Shown: in pieces, positions 41,101 to 49,498 of the stretch | Layout: the number at the start of each line of letters is the position of its first letter | How positions within the stretch are numbered: the first letter of the stretch is position 1 | Notes under the pieces: generated by a model | Seen by the model: the letters and a program-made list of their open reading frames with translations, nothing else | Databases searched by the model: none | Told to the model about the DNA's origin: nothing | Translations under genes and position numbers: made by a program | Source: Lytechinus variegatus | Lineage: Eukaryota > Echinodermata > Echinoidea > Temnopleuroida > Toxopneustidae | Assembly: GCF_018143015.1 (NCBI RefSeq) | Contig: NC_054740.1 | Coordinates: 53,254,779 to 53,318,778, forward strand | DNA length: 64,000 bases | Direction: 5' to 3'

Positions 41101-43256
41101 TAGACTATGCATATTAAATGAACCTCCGTAAGTCAAATTTCAACTTAGTCAAACACATTTCTGTGGTCCAAAAGACTTGACTTTATAGGCAAAGTTGCCT
41201 GTAGGCATATTCTGAAGAGTTTTCCCCCTCTCAGTTTGAAAGAGATTTACAGTAAAATAATTTTTTTTTTTTTTAATCCATATAATACTAATTATAGAAA
41301 TCTCCATTATTTTCATGTCCTTAAAAAGAGAAATAAAAGTTTTTGGAAAGATGGACATAGTCATTGTGATCTATGATATCCTTTCATAATTTAGCATATT
41401 ATGAAAAAAATAATTCCTCAAAGGATTACTTTTTGAATATTGTCATACAAATATGATGAATAGCAGTACACCATGTCAAGCTAACAATGGGTGTAGTCCC
41501 ATCATGGGACTCCCATGCATGCCTAAAATGTGACCTTCCAAAGAGCTGAATCAATCAAGAAAAATTAGCAATAACAGTTACAAGCTGCTGATATTATTCT
41601 ACATGTATCTGATAGGCTGATGGTAAATTTGTTATAGAAATTGTGCTCATACTAATAATAGCTGGATTTATAAAGCACTTTTTGCCTGAGGATACAATGC
41701 GCTGCTATTATTATTCTGGCTTTAGCTCTAGCTACCATCACCGGCGCTCAGTGCATTCAAGGAAATAATCCTACTGGGTACCCATTCACCTCATCTTGGT
41801 CGAGTGCAGCACATTGTGGATAAATTTCTTACTGAAAGAAAACATGCCACGGCCTTGATTTGAACCCACGACCCTCTGCTTGAAAGGCGAGAGTCAGAAC
41901 CACCAGACCAGGCGCGCCCACAGTCTTTATGAAGCAAGACCCAGTCCTTAGGTGCATTATAAAAAGCTTTTTAAAATCACTTTGAGAGGCTTTTTCCTCC
42001 ATTAATTAGAATTCAAAACTAAATTTGACCTTCAGACTCACCTTACTCCTACTGAGCTCTCTACTCTTCTCACCCTTGGACAGTTTCTCCTGCCTCTCGC
42101 GCTCCTCCCTGTTCTCTCTTCGTTCTCTAGTTGAGTTGCGCATGGCACGCAGCTTACTGCTATTAGCAGAATCCCCTACACTCTTTCCGCTTCCGTCGAA
42201 GCTCCCCGTGGTGCTGCTACGACTGGAAAGTGTCCCTGGTGTTGATGGTTTGTAATCACTGGAGAAAGGGGATGACGGGGGTCTGATGCTAGACTTGTTT
42301 TCACTTGATCGGGTGGAAGTTGGCGATGGCAGCTGTCTCATGGCACGGTCACCCGCCTCCAATTCTGTAGTCATCATCTTCTGACTGTCTTTGTCAAATG
42401 ACGGAGTGCCCACACGATCTTCCTCCGGTTTCTGGGCAGATTCTTCCCTCTCAGTTACTGCTTCAATTTCTTTGATTGAAGCACTGCTACAAGGTGCAGC
42501 TTCTTCCTTCGCTTCAATGCCCTCTTTGCTTGATTCTCCTTTAGCAGGTTTGGCATTTGCTGGACTTCCTCTATCGCTCGCCTGATCATCCTTCCTGGTG
42601 TAACTCTTACTAACCGGTTCATGGGTGATCTCAAAACCCTCAAAGTCACCACCACCTACTCTGGTAATCTTTACCTTATATTGCAAATCACTCTCATCAG
42701 GAACCTCCATGTTACTTTCACCATCTTTGGAATTATCCCCCAGCTTCTCTGGGACTTCAACTATTGAGCAACCATCTTTCTCTAAACTCTCTTCAACCGA
42801 AGAACCCTCTCTGTCCATGCTTTCACCCATTACACCATCTGTGTCATCGTCACTCGAATCAGAATCATCTGCAATGAGCAACATATCCATGTCGTCACTT
42901 GATTGCGACCCATCCGATCCCTCTCCATCATCATCCATCTTTTCTGCAACGTCTACAGTAGGTTCAATGTCGCCAGAAGAGTCTATGCTATCCTCCACCT
43001 TCTTACTATCCTCAACCACGGAAGGCCCTTCTTCCTCCTCATCTTCAAGAACAACTACTTCCATGTGACCAGAGTTGCCATCTGGAGGTTCATCAAGTTC
43101 AGGACTCAATACCACGACAGGACTAGAGGATCTCTCTGGGTCTGGACGTCCTTTATCAGGAGGAACAGCAATCTCTTCCTTGGGGACAGTATCACTTTCC
43201 TCAGTTTCATCTTCTTCAGTTAGATCAATTTGGAGGACTTGTTCTTCATCTGCCAT
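19279..43256 (-). CDS. PHF20-like: PHF20/PHF20L1-like chromatin reader, 18 coding exons, 2,541 residues
   Basis: Exons in order on the minus strand: 43256-42042, 41032-40881, 40167-39999, 39308-39135, 38149-38038, 37518-36848, 35826-35625, 34719-34645, 30884-30783, 30548-30504, 27308-27102, 26693-25479, 24939-24761, 24116-24017, 23574-23379, 22973-20495, 20140-19951, 19421-19279. Every junction has GT/AG, and the phases chain without a break to TGA at 19281-19279. Domain order is two Tudor domains, AT-hook, C2H2 finger, PHD finger and C-terminal coiled coil, which is the PHF20/PHF20L1 order (fly relative MBD-R2). In vertebrates the protein reads methyl-lysine with its Tudor and PHD modules and is part of the NSL complex with the acetyltransferase MOF; that role is inferred here by homology. 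Vertebrate proteins are about 1,010 residues, so this one is enlarged, mainly by exons 1, 12 and 16. The first ATG of exon 1 follows a splice acceptor, so 5' exons exist upstream. Confidence 0.9.
19456..19936. repeat. Duplicated block plus (ATC)n microsatellites in the last intron
   Basis: A unit of about 175 bp (CCAATATTGTATAGCATGGTC ... (ATC)n) occurs at about 19462 and again at about 19637, each ending in an ATC/GAT array. The second array runs to the donor of exon 17. Confidence 0.85.
20495..22973 (-). CDS. PHF20-like exon 16: giant acidic Ser/Thr/Pro exon (residues 1606-2431)
   Basis: A single exon of 2,479 nt without a stop. After KLWARSWLKPKVPETPKPDP the protein is low-complexity: Glu, Ser, Thr, Val and Pro, with loosely repeated blocks of about 35 residues such as ESVSADASVDDGAVA and TKPEGTSESQ. 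No domain is recognised. The vertebrate equivalent is a few dozen residues to about 150, so this exon has expanded strongly. The long frame on + at 22365-23048 is a shadow. Confidence 0.9.
23379..23574 (-). CDS. PHF20-like exon 15 (residues 1541-1604)
   Basis: Encodes KYRYGQKWLDDGDLASFSF, then a helix NLAATNRLIGEMHVINEVLR and GLREKLHIL. This segment directly after the PHD finger is conserved in PHF20/PHF20L1. The donor is CA|GTGAGT, phase 2. Confidence 0.88.
24017..24939 (-). CDS. PHF20-like exons 13-14: PHD finger (residues 1448-1539)
   Basis: Exon 13 (24939-24761) ends with EIVRCICYRKTEEGFMIQ; exon 14 (24116-24017) continues CERCLCWQHSSCVGL and VCLICFNPR. Together they give the Cys4-His-Cys3 PHD pattern (C1493, C1495, C1507, C1510, H1515, C1518, C1532, C1535) with the conserved WQH. 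In PHF20 this finger binds methylated H3K4. The intron between holds a MITE (24166-24283) and a (GAT)n array. Confidence 0.93.
24166..24283. repeat. MITE with CACAAAGCTTAGTG ends
   Basis: Left GGCCCTGTACCACAAAGCTT and right AAGCTTTGTGTAAAAGGCTC are inverted. 118 bp, in the PHD intron. Confidence 0.72.
24499..24624. repeat. (ATC)n microsatellite
   Basis: Imperfect ATC/ACC array in the PHD-finger intron. Met- or Asp-rich ORFs here are artefacts. Confidence 0.9.
25010..25095 (-). pseudogene. Decayed tandem duplicate of PHD exon 13
   Basis: On the minus strand, from an acceptor TTTCAG at 25090, the sequence MPYPVSQFQENYSWH copies the start of exon 13 (MPLPVSQFKENYSRH). It then meets an in-frame TAA and has no donor. 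The upstream intronic acceptor is copied too. Use of this copy would truncate the protein before the PHD finger. Confidence 0.7.
25479..26693 (-). CDS. PHF20-like exon 12: Lys/Ser/Pro-rich disordered region (residues 1043-1446)
   Basis: 404 residues with about ten repeats of KSPKSPPPQ type, then TKSPKE-type units, and finally a run of Lys/His/Asp (KKHKDKHKKHKDKKKKKKK). No folded domain is visible. The opposite strand has a long open frame that is a shadow of the codon bias. Acceptor TTTCCACAG, donor AAA|GTAAGT. Confidence 0.88.
27102..27308 (-). CDS. PHF20-like exon 11: C2H2 zinc finger (residues 974-1041)
   Basis: FKCEVPGCTKSFRKASLLES followed by HMKYYH gives a C-x4-C-x12-H-x4-H finger (C990, C995, H1008, H1013). 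The HMKYYH end is a hallmark of PHF20-type fingers. A basic, Lys/Asp-rich tail follows. The donor is weak (CAG|GTTGGT). Confidence 0.93.
27697..28083. repeat. MITE with GGGCCCGAATTCACAAA ends
   Basis: Left AAGGGCCCGAATTCACAAAC, right TTTGTGAATTGGGGCCTAAG, inverted. A second inner pair (GAATTGATGCCTGT with ACAGGCATCAATT) suggests one long fold-back of about 390 bp. In a PHF20-like intron. Confidence 0.75.
28318..29437 (+). mobile_element. TIR element with 160-190 bp tandem monomers, copy 1
   Basis: Ends GTCTCACCTGC (28326 region) and GCAGGTGAGAC (29425 region) are inverted. The shared sequence with copy 2 begins at ACAAGTGGAATGCCTCTGGC. Inside are five tandem monomers, each with TGACCTTTGACC or a close variant, followed by a GCC/GTC-rich tract of about 50 bp. 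It has no coding capacity, so it is a non-autonomous element. It sits between poly-G (28202) and poly-C (30007) stretches that may be ends of a further, older element. Confidence 0.75.
30504..30884 (-). CDS. PHF20-like exons 9-10 (residues 925-972)
   Basis: Exon 9 (30884-30783) encodes HVIIPVVEHISMDERLEVAK and NLEKLRAIATKEP; exon 10 (30548-30504) encodes FANTHIGHLKDPTK. Both keep phase 1. A large (GAT)n microsatellite starts within a few bases of the exon 9 donor, in the intron between them. Confidence 0.75.
30600..30778. repeat. (ATC)n microsatellite beside exon 9 donor
   Basis: Imperfect ATC/ACC array of about 180 bp; the intron's GTAAGTAATGATG runs directly into it. Confidence 0.9.
31270..32214 (+). 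mobile_element. TIR element with 160-190 bp tandem monomers, copy 2
   Basis: Matches copy 1 from ACAAGTGGAATGCCTCTGGC to AGGTGAGACAAAAAC. It has four monomers and only a short GCC tract. It lies in the intron between PHF20-like exons 8 and 9. Confidence 0.75.
32405..32484 (-). other. Candidate alternative exon of the PHF20-like gene
   Basis: Acceptor TTATGTTTAG and donor CCAG|GTAAAG bound 80 nt that are open after exon 8 (STGKSPAPVTSSAAEPLLPR). However, 80 nt is not a multiple of three and breaks the frame of the next exon. A shorter form of only 9 nt (donor at CAACAG|GTAAAT) keeps the frame. Another candidate exon of 58 nt (31048-30991, donor GTAAGT) would restore total length, but reading through it meets a stop. 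These may be alternative, poison or false exons. Confidence 0.3.
32607..32905 (+). repeat. Full-length tRNA-derived SINE
   Basis: Box A-like CGTGGTGTAGCGGTTCCGAC and box B GTGTTTGAATCCC are followed by a body with CTTTGGCAAGGCGTCAATCC. The 3' end AAGCGCTATATAAATGCTAA is followed by an ATT-rich tail. Pol III-type SINE in a PHF20-like intron. Confidence 0.82.
33070..34600. other. PHF20-like intron, little recognised
   Basis: AT-rich intron. A part at 34230-34450 (GTGAACCCTGCCAGATAATG, AAGTCAGGTGATAAAATATT) is related to 38760-38960, suggesting a dispersed repeat. Nothing coding is supported. Confidence 0.5.
34645..34719 (-). CDS. PHF20-like exon 8 (residues 900-923)
   Basis: Short exon PSVQERSRTVSQVPVEGDSP..., acceptor TTTAG, donor ACAA|GTATGT, phase 1 on both sides. 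It joins in frame to the exon at 30884. Confidence 0.65.
35476..35601. repeat. MITE with CTGTTTC ends
   Basis: AGTCTGTTTCATAAAAC at the left and CTATACGAAACAGGACC at the right are imperfect inverted ends. 126 bp. Confidence 0.5.
35625..35826 (-). CDS. PHF20-like exon 7: AT-hook (residues 832-898)
   Basis: Contains RFVGRPTGRPVGRPPG at about residues 845-859, with overlapping GRP cores of an AT-hook that binds the minor groove of AT-rich DNA. It is followed by two copies of a GKELRS unit. Vertebrate PHF20 has an AT-hook at the equivalent place. A MITE sits 24 bp beyond the donor (35476-35601). Confidence 0.87.
36190..36835. repeat. Fold-back minisatellite with GACCAAATGG-type units
   Basis: Left part has tandem CATTTGGTCTAACTGC units; right part has the complement, such as TAGACCAAATGGAATGTAGA and GATGAGGATTAGACCATGTG, in repeated 75-90 bp units. 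It ends within about 15 bp of the exon 6 donor. Confidence 0.75.
36848..38149 (-). CDS. PHF20-like exons 5-6: basic helix and Arg/Ser repeat region (residues 571-831)
   Basis: Exon 5 (38149-38038) encodes a charged helix, DFFSNLQAQIERAERNAAQR. Exon 6 (37518-36848) encodes 223 residues with repeated units of about 11 residues, such as SEEGRRSRNL and STEEVRSPKAAE, some ten copies. These read as internal repeat expansion. The exon 6 donor AAG|GTCAGT is weaker than the others and lies against a minisatellite (36190-36835). Confidence 0.85.
38299..38482 (+). repeat. CRE-palindrome repeat, copy 2
   Basis: Related to 12581-12817. A 40-bp palindrome at 38387-38426 (one mismatched pair) is centred exactly on TGACGTCA (38403-38410). 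Confidence 0.78.
38740..39030. repeat. Dispersed repeat fragment
   Basis: The block containing GTTAGGGAACCCCACACAAG and GGAGTCAGGTGATAAAATGT is related to 34230-34450. No TIRs or coding content are clear. Confidence 0.4.
39135..39308 (-). CDS. PHF20-like exon 4: second Tudor domain (residues 513-570)
   Basis: The 58 codons begin NHKIGDEVLARWSDCRYYPG and go on to GSYRIIFYDGIEKNVQ. This closely follows the second Tudor of PHF20/PHF20L1 (VLAxWSDCRxYPAKxxxVNxxGxYxxxFYDG). In PHF20 this domain binds dimethyl-lysine marks, including on p53. Acceptor TTTTTAG, donor CAA|GTAAGA, both phase 0. Confidence 0.93.
39999..41032 (-). CDS. PHF20-like exons 2-3: first Tudor/MBT-like domain (residues ~430-512)
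   Basis: Exon 2 (41032-40881) ends in ...FKLEAMDYLNN plus a split Trp codon; exon 3 (40167-39999) continues YPAKILQIDESRHQIQIHF and GWNSRYDQWIHYNSPKLRPL. The pattern GxxLEAxDxxxxWYPAxI, IHFxxWNxRYDxW and SPxLRPL is the family's first Tudor. Aromatic residues for a methyl-lysine cage (W, Y, W) are present. The intron between them contains a partial MITE (40300-40560). Confidence 0.92.
40300..40560. repeat. Partial copy of the TTAA-flanked MITE at 43518
   Basis: Contains ATTTTATAGTCCATCACAG, GACATCACACATATTTGTCG and TTCATTCCCC-like words (GGTTTTATTCCCCTTTAA). It corresponds to the right half of the element at 43518-44107. Confidence 0.65.
41655..41920 (-). repeat. tRNA-derived SINE, minus strand
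   Basis: On the minus strand GCGCGCCTGGTCTGGTGGTT (box A) and GTGGGTTCAAATC (box B), then CCACAATGTGCTGCACTCG. Same family as 9288-9556. In the intron between exons 1 and 2. Confidence 0.78.
42042..43256 (-). CDS. PHF20-like exon 1: acidic, Ser-rich N-terminal region (residues 1-405)
   Basis: It starts MADEEQVLQIDLTEEDETEE and is rich in Asp, Glu and Ser throughout, with a basic Arg/Glu/Lys tail (RERRENREERERQEKL). No known domain is seen. An acceptor TTCTTTCAG lies just upstream of the ATG (exon from about 43266). The donor is AAG|GTGAGT at 42042, phase 0. Vertebrate PHF20 starts almost directly with its first Tudor domain, so this block is an extension or an independently evolved disordered region. 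Confidence 0.85.
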
Positions 43257-43517
43257 CTTAGCACTGCTGAAAGAATAAACAAGTAAAAAATAGAGCTGTG
43301 AATTGAAGGGGAAAAACACACTATAAAGTTCTACAGTTCTGGGTTTTTGTTTAAATATCCCAGGCATGTTGAGAAACTATTTTACGTGTGATTTAGTGCA
43401 AATGGAAACCAGGTTTCATGGACAGTAGAATCACAACTTTTATTCAATAGAAGTTACCAAGATACTAGTTCAGTATTGTAAATGTAAAGGGAAGGCAACA
43501 GTGAGTAGAAACTACAC

Positions 43518-44107
43518 TTAAAGGAGAATGAAACCATTGGAACAAGATAGCTTGTGTGAATACAGAAAAATCAAAGAAACAGATCAACAAAAGTTTGAGA
43601 AAAATCGGACAAACAATGAGAAAGTTATGAGCATTTGAATATTGCGATCACTAATGCTATGGAGATAGCAAATTGGCAAAGCGACAAAGATGTGTGATGT
43701 CATTTGTGAACAACTCTCCCCATTACTTTAGTATATATTTCACTTGAATTACCTCTTTTATCACATCTATCCATAGATCATGTGTTCTTTCTACATGAGG
43801 GCATGTAATACATATTTTTTAGAATATATCATGGATAGAGAGTTTGTATCATCATAAGAAAAAGCAAAAAGAGACATTTTGAGGGATTTTATAGTCCATC
43901 AAAGGGAAAGTTGTTCATCAGTGACATCACACATCCTTGTCGCATTGCCAATGGGAGGATCTCCATAGCATTAGTGATTGCAATATTCAAATGCTCATAA
44001 CTTTATCATTATTTGTCCGATTTTTCTCAAACTTTCTTTATTCTGATTCTTTGATTTTTCTGTTTCTACACAAGCCTATTTGTTCCAAAGGTTTCATTCC
44101 CCTTTAA
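43518..44107. mobile_element. TTAA-flanked MITE (piggyBac-type target)
   Basis: Left TTAAAGGAGAATGAAACC and right GGTTTCATTCCCCTTTAA are inverted. TTAA borders both ends. Inner arms pair over about 200 bp (GACATCACACATCCTTGTCG). About 590 bp, non-coding, just upstream of PHF20-like exon 1. Confidence 0.7.
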
Positions 44108-44154
44108 GCACTGATCTTTAGTAATATTATTATTGGACTCAAATATATCTAATA

Positions 44155-44313
44155 CCTCGGTCACATTTGCTCTACAGGTGGCCATACGGCGAGTCGAAAA
44201 CAGCGGTTTTATTCATTTTTATTCAAACCACCTATACGTAGCTGGTACAAATAATGTTAGAACGGCTGTTTTCGACCCACCATACAGCCGCCATAGAGCA
44301 AATGTGACCGAGG
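44155..44313. mobile_element. MITE with TA target duplication
   Basis: CCTCGGTCACATTTGCTCTA and TAGAGCAAATGTGACCGAGG are perfect 20-bp inverted ends flanked by TA (44153-44154, 44314-44315). An inner pair GTCGAAAACAGC also matches. 159 bp, mariner-type target. Confidence 0.85.
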
Positions 44314-45616
44314 TAAGGTGTTAGTGTTTCTGTTTATTAATTTCAAAATATTAAGTTATAAATTACCATCCCCTCCCATGGGGGAAGGTAATTCATGTTT
44401 CAGAGCCATTCAAACAACCACTTTGACAATATTTATGAAAGAAAAACACCTTTCCAAACATTGCTGAAAATTTGCAATTCAAATCTTTACATCCATGAAA
44501 TTACTATCTATTGCCCAAATCACATTGAAAGCTTTACACCGGTAAGAATTTACACAAATATTCCCTCTTTACATGACCTTACAGATTGAAGTCAGTGGAT
44601 GTCACATTAGATCATATTATCATAACTTAGATAATGTCTGATATCATGATCATGTACAAACAAAGAGACAATAAAAATTAAGCAGCATATCATTAAAACA
44701 TAAATAAATGCAGACGAAAGTGATAAAGTATTATTGCCAAATCATTGAAACAATATAAAAAGACAAAAGATAAATGAATGGGGACACAGGATTGCACTAA
44801 AAAAGCCAGGAGAAAATCAACGTCATTCATAAAAACTTACAAAATAATACAATTTACAATGTCAACGCCAATAGATGATCTAATAAGCTTTTGACTTTGA
44901 GTCATTGATATTGAACTTATTTATGTTTTGGGTTCCTTTTCTTTAGTAATAATTGTATCAGAGAATCGAGATGGAGTCAGACAAAAGGTACGTATGTAAA
45001 TCAATATTGTTGCTTTAATACCCATAATGCTCTAGGCTACAAACCTGTTTTGGAGTTTGTTTTTTTTCAAATTGAAAAAAAAGAATCTAAATCATGCACA
45101 AAAGAGCACATTCATAAATGTGACATTGCAGCAATTTTGGAAAAGATTCTGTTTTTTTTTTGTAGATCTGTACATAGGTATGGCGAGAATCCAGGCAACG
45201 TTGTGGCTGGCCTGGCCATTTATCAACATGAGTGCATATCTTGTCATTATGACAAGATAAAATATCTCAACATCTTGCCATTGATCTACTACAACTTTCC
45301 AAAACTCACAAGTAAACCTACACTTGGCAAGATAAAAGCCACAATAGATTTATCTGTCATATTAACTAATCTTTTGTGCACCATGATAATGCCAATATTG
45401 GTGAAATATTAATGAGTACGACATGTCTGGTATCAACATGGCAACATAAATTATCTTTATACTTTTATACCCTTATATACCGCATCTACTGGAAAAATAC
45501 AGTTGTGTCTGCAGTCAAGTTTCCAGGTCTATCTTGTACTGTACTTTGTCTTCCTAGCTTGGATAAATCGCTATCTCTGCTATTTGTCCTTTGCTGTGCC
45601 AATGCAGTGACTAGTA

Positions 45617-46446
45617 CTAATCCCATGCATGAGCATAGTGCCATGCAGACCAAAACTTGTCTAGTTTTGTTTTGAAGTGATTGACTGTTGATGCTGTGAC
45701 TACTTCAGCAGGCAAAGAATTCCAGTCGCTCACCACTAACGGTGTTTTGCCTCACACTCAACCTAATCCTTTTCAGAAAAAGCTTGTAAGGATGACCACG
45801 GGTTGCTTGAGTGGAAGCTGATGTGAAGAACAGGGGCCCGTTGCAGAAAGAGTTGCAATCAATCGCAACTCTAAAAATCATGCGCAACTTGATTTTCAAC
45901 CAATCAACAGCGCGCATTTGGGACTTGCGATTGAATTTTTTACTTGCGTTTAAACGCAACTCTTTCTGCAACGGGCCCCAGGTCTCTATTCACATCATCA
46001 ATGCTGTGGATTATCTTATAGACTTGAATCATGTCACCTCTTCACAGTCTGTACTTGATGGAAGGTAATTTCATTGCACGTAGCCTTCTGCCATAGTCCA
46101 TTTCCTTCAGGGTTGGTACTAGCTTGGTTGCTCGTCGCTGGACTTTCTCAATAGCCTTCAGGTCAGAGGTATATCTTGGGTACCATATCCCATTTGCATA
46201 TTCCAGAATTGGTCTCACAAGTGACTTGTATAACCTCTTGATGTTGTCTTTGTCTCTATGCACAAAGGTTAGTCGGTTTGCTTTCAAGACTGCACTGGCT
46301 ACTTGGGAGAGGAATTTCAGTTGAGAGTCCATGATGACTCCCAAGTCTCTTTCCTCTGAAACTTCCTCCAGCATATCTCCATCTAGATGATACTGATGAT
46401 GGGAATTTTGATGACCATTTCTTGCCGTTTCTTCAAGTCCATCCAT
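45617..46446 (-). pseudogene. CR1/Jockey-like LINE reverse-transcriptase C-terminus
   Basis: The minus strand encodes LEEVSEERDLGVIMDSQLKF, then NIKRLYKSLVRPILEYANGI and KAIEKVQRRATKLVPTLKEM, which is the thumb/C-terminal region of CR1-like LINEs (LVRPxLEYAxxxW). It continues past an inserted MITE (45834-45978) with FFTSASTQATRGHPYKLF. After a frameshift it runs on with WNSLPAEVV and FKTKLDKFW to TAG at 45619-45617. 5'-truncated and frameshifted. Confidence 0.85.
45834..45978. mobile_element. 145-bp MITE inserted in the LINE
   Basis: Perfect inverted ends GGGCCCGTTGCAGAAAGAGT and ACTCTTTCTGCAACGGGCCC. The flanking CAG (45831-45833 and 45979-45981) is a 3-bp target duplication; removing one copy restores the LINE frame (D-L-F-F-T-S). 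Confidence 0.88.
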
Positions 46447-46479
46447 GTTTTTAAAGACTTTACATTAAAGCTCCTTCCT

Positions 46480-48590
46480 CCACTTCTCCCGAATTCAGTT
46501 AATTTCAGGAAATTTTTTACTTTTTCCAAGAAAGGTTAGAAAATGAAAAAATTCCAGAAAAATTCCTTCCTGGAAATACAAAAATTACAATTAGAGTCTA
46601 GTCTAGATCTAAAGTTAAAATTCAAAATTAAATTAAAGTTCAAACATCGCAACTTTCAACATTCATGCTATGTTTTATATTTTTTGACTTATTGCATACA
46701 TAGTCATTGATCTAGTTCAAAATTTCTGTTCATTCATGTTCCAGGACCACGCTCGCATTTTCATGATTTTGCATTTTTGTAACGTTGCGTTGTTTAGTAA
46801 TGTTAGTTGAGCAATTAATTGTCTTCGTGTGTGAACAAAAAATTGGTTTGGGCCAAATTTAGGCTTGGCGACTGCTGTATTAGCTTAGTATTATTGTCTT
46901 GATTTTTTTTCAAAAATCAAATTTGAAAATTCCAGGAAATGCCTAGAGGTCTATACGATCTCTGGACTTCTAGTATGAATTTTGGAAAACTTGAGATTCA
47001 GTTTCGCATTTCGGAAATTAACTCACGTTACTCACGTATTGTATTACCGGACACTATCATATTTCCGGACGTGCATATACTGCGTAGGAAATAAATTTTG
47101 TACCGTAAGACTTCCGCGGTTCAATATCACAGATCAATTCAAAGAACGAGATTGCAAAAACAAGGCAAAAATCAAACTTTTACCTTATTTTTCTCTAAAA
47201 ATTACAGAAAATGCTTGAAATATCATATAATACAGTTTTGGCATTAACAATTAATCCAACTGATCTAATTTCTAATGGAAATACGGACCTGATTTGCCGA
47301 ATTTCAATCTCATACACTCCATCGATTAAATCGTCGAACAGCTAGTTCTCAAGGTACCCGGTACCCCGGCCATGCCCGAGCGCGAGGTTTACCGTGATAG
47401 AGAGCCGTCAACGATCGACAGCGCATCAATAGAATTACATTACTGAGTGTTACGATATGAACGAGCATTAACACTTGGATTGGAAGTGCAATATCAAATG
47501 CGCAATTAACAAAAAAGGAAATTAGTTAGCAAATACAAATTTATTACAAAGATCTGCTCAGAATCGATATAACTAAGAAAACAAACAAGAACTTAGAATT
47601 TAGTTTTACTCATGAAATGATATATCCTGAAAAAAATCACACCAATTCTTCTTACATCATTATAATCAAGAATATTTTTACCCGTCAGGAATTACAATGT
47701 AATTTGTCACGCACGAAAATAATTGTTTTCGCGGAGGGGTACGCGGCAAGTGCGGTGCAAAGAAAACGGTTGGATGGAAAATATAAAATAATACCATCAT
47801 ATTCATAATTTTCAGAATATTTGGAATAGCAAGTGATAATTTTTCTTGATTGTATTTCCTCTAGTTGTCATTTTTACAGCAATGAAATATAAGTGTCCGG
47901 CAATAAATTAGGAATAGCAATGAATAGGATAGACCTCTACACTGCCATACCTGTATATGTGTGGAAACACCGACATGAGTGAATGCGTCACAAGCAGACT
48001 CTCGAGTCTCGTTCTATAGACTTATGTAACAAAAATTAAGGCTCATTTTCCACACTTTCATCATCATAAAATAATTCACTCCGATTACATCTCACCCTGT
48101 ATGACTTAGTAGCTACAAACCAGTAATCAAATGTTCAAAATGCAGCTTTTCATTCACAATGTCGTGGTCCATTGCTACAGTGGTCAAGACTTCCAATTAT
48201 TAACCTCCATGATATTTTGTACACATGTGTACTGTAGTGGACTATTCCATTATCAAATATGAATTACTTTACTCTGTGTTCAAAATATTATGAAATTAAT
48301 GAACAAATATAGCCTTAGTTGATTAATAATTATTACATAATTTCACTCAATTATTCAAAATATAATTCTCATTCAAGATTACAAAACTTCTACTGGCATT
48401 CATTTACTTTCTGAAATTGTAAACACCCCTTTCAAATAATAAGATTATCAATAGCGCGCCAAAGCGACGGGTGTTTGGTACATAGTATATAGCTCGCGCT
48501 AGCTCTAGCTCTGTTTATGTTTTCATCAGACTTCATGATCAACGTGAAGCTAGGTCATGCAGCTAGCGTAGTGTTAATGTTAGCAGCATA
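46480..48590. other. Likely first-intron sequence of the PHF20-like gene
   Basis: No coding feature is supported. A minus-strand ATG with donor ACAG|GTATGG near 47951 could be an alternative first exon, but there is no further support. Confidence 0.35.
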
Positions 48591-48591
48591 C

Positions 48592-48681
48592 CTGTACAAA
48601 TACTGGCTTTTCTTTGCCTGGGTCGACACATACAACATACTGTTCTGCACAGGTGATGAATGATGGGAATGCAGAGCCACT
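48592..48681 (-). other. Candidate 5' exon of the PHF20-like gene
   Basis: Acceptor TTCTTTTCAG and donor CAG|GTATGC enclose 90 nt on the minus strand that are open in all three frames. In one frame an ATG lies in frame with the exon 1 start (M-L-Y-V-S-T-Q... into MADEE), so it could give a longer N-terminus. Otherwise it is 5' UTR. A donor CCGAG|GTAAGT at 49499 marks a possible first exon. Confidence 0.4.
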
Positions 48682-49498
48682 CTGAAAAGAAAAACTCATC
48701 CTTCCAACATTGCAACAGAGAAACAAGTCTGGATCTGCTATAAATTAAGTAGGCCCTAAGCTAAGGTAAGCTAAGTAAGCCCAAGTCAAGACTGAGTAAC
48801 AAACAAACAGGTGTGGTAGTGGTACTAGTAGATCTAAAAAGTATTTTAGACAAGATTAAACGACGCCAAATAAACTTTGAAGACTGTCTTATCTAGGCCG
48901 CCTAGGGCCTAAACTGGTTTGGCAACTTGGAATTTGTTATTTTTCTTTTCTGTATCTGTCCATTGACGTACAATCACCAGCATCTGGTTGTCGCGTACAA
49001 TCACCAACATCTGGTTGTCATGTACTTTTGATTCGATGATGAAAGTATTGACTTGTTGTTACTGTGTAGTTATCATTATGATCAAGTTTTAACATTTAGA
49101 TTTTGTTACGAATACATGTAATAGAAATAAAATGATAATAGGCCTAATGTTTTGATATTATCCCCTTAACTTAATGAAGATTGATGTCAATGAATGAATA
49201 AGACAAAAAGAAGAACCATGTTCATTGTACGGTTAATGTAGACAGCTGGCAGCCGTCTGTTTCGAGGAGTTATTAACATTTTTTTTTTTTAATTTCTCCT
49301 CGTACACAGACGGCTCGCTATTGTGCAGCCACCATTAGGGGACTTAATCCCCCCGTCGGGGCTCTTCAATTTTCGTCTTTAATGATTCAAAATTTAGAAA
49401 ATAAACACGACAGAAATGCAAATTAATATTCCCTCTTTGCATTAATTGCCCCAAAACGGGGAAAAATCAATTTAAAAGGAACAAAAACAGTGACTTAC

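Noticed and set aside
45050..45412. 120-residue ORF on +
   Set aside because: AT-rich, no splice context, no recognisable motif; random in appearance.
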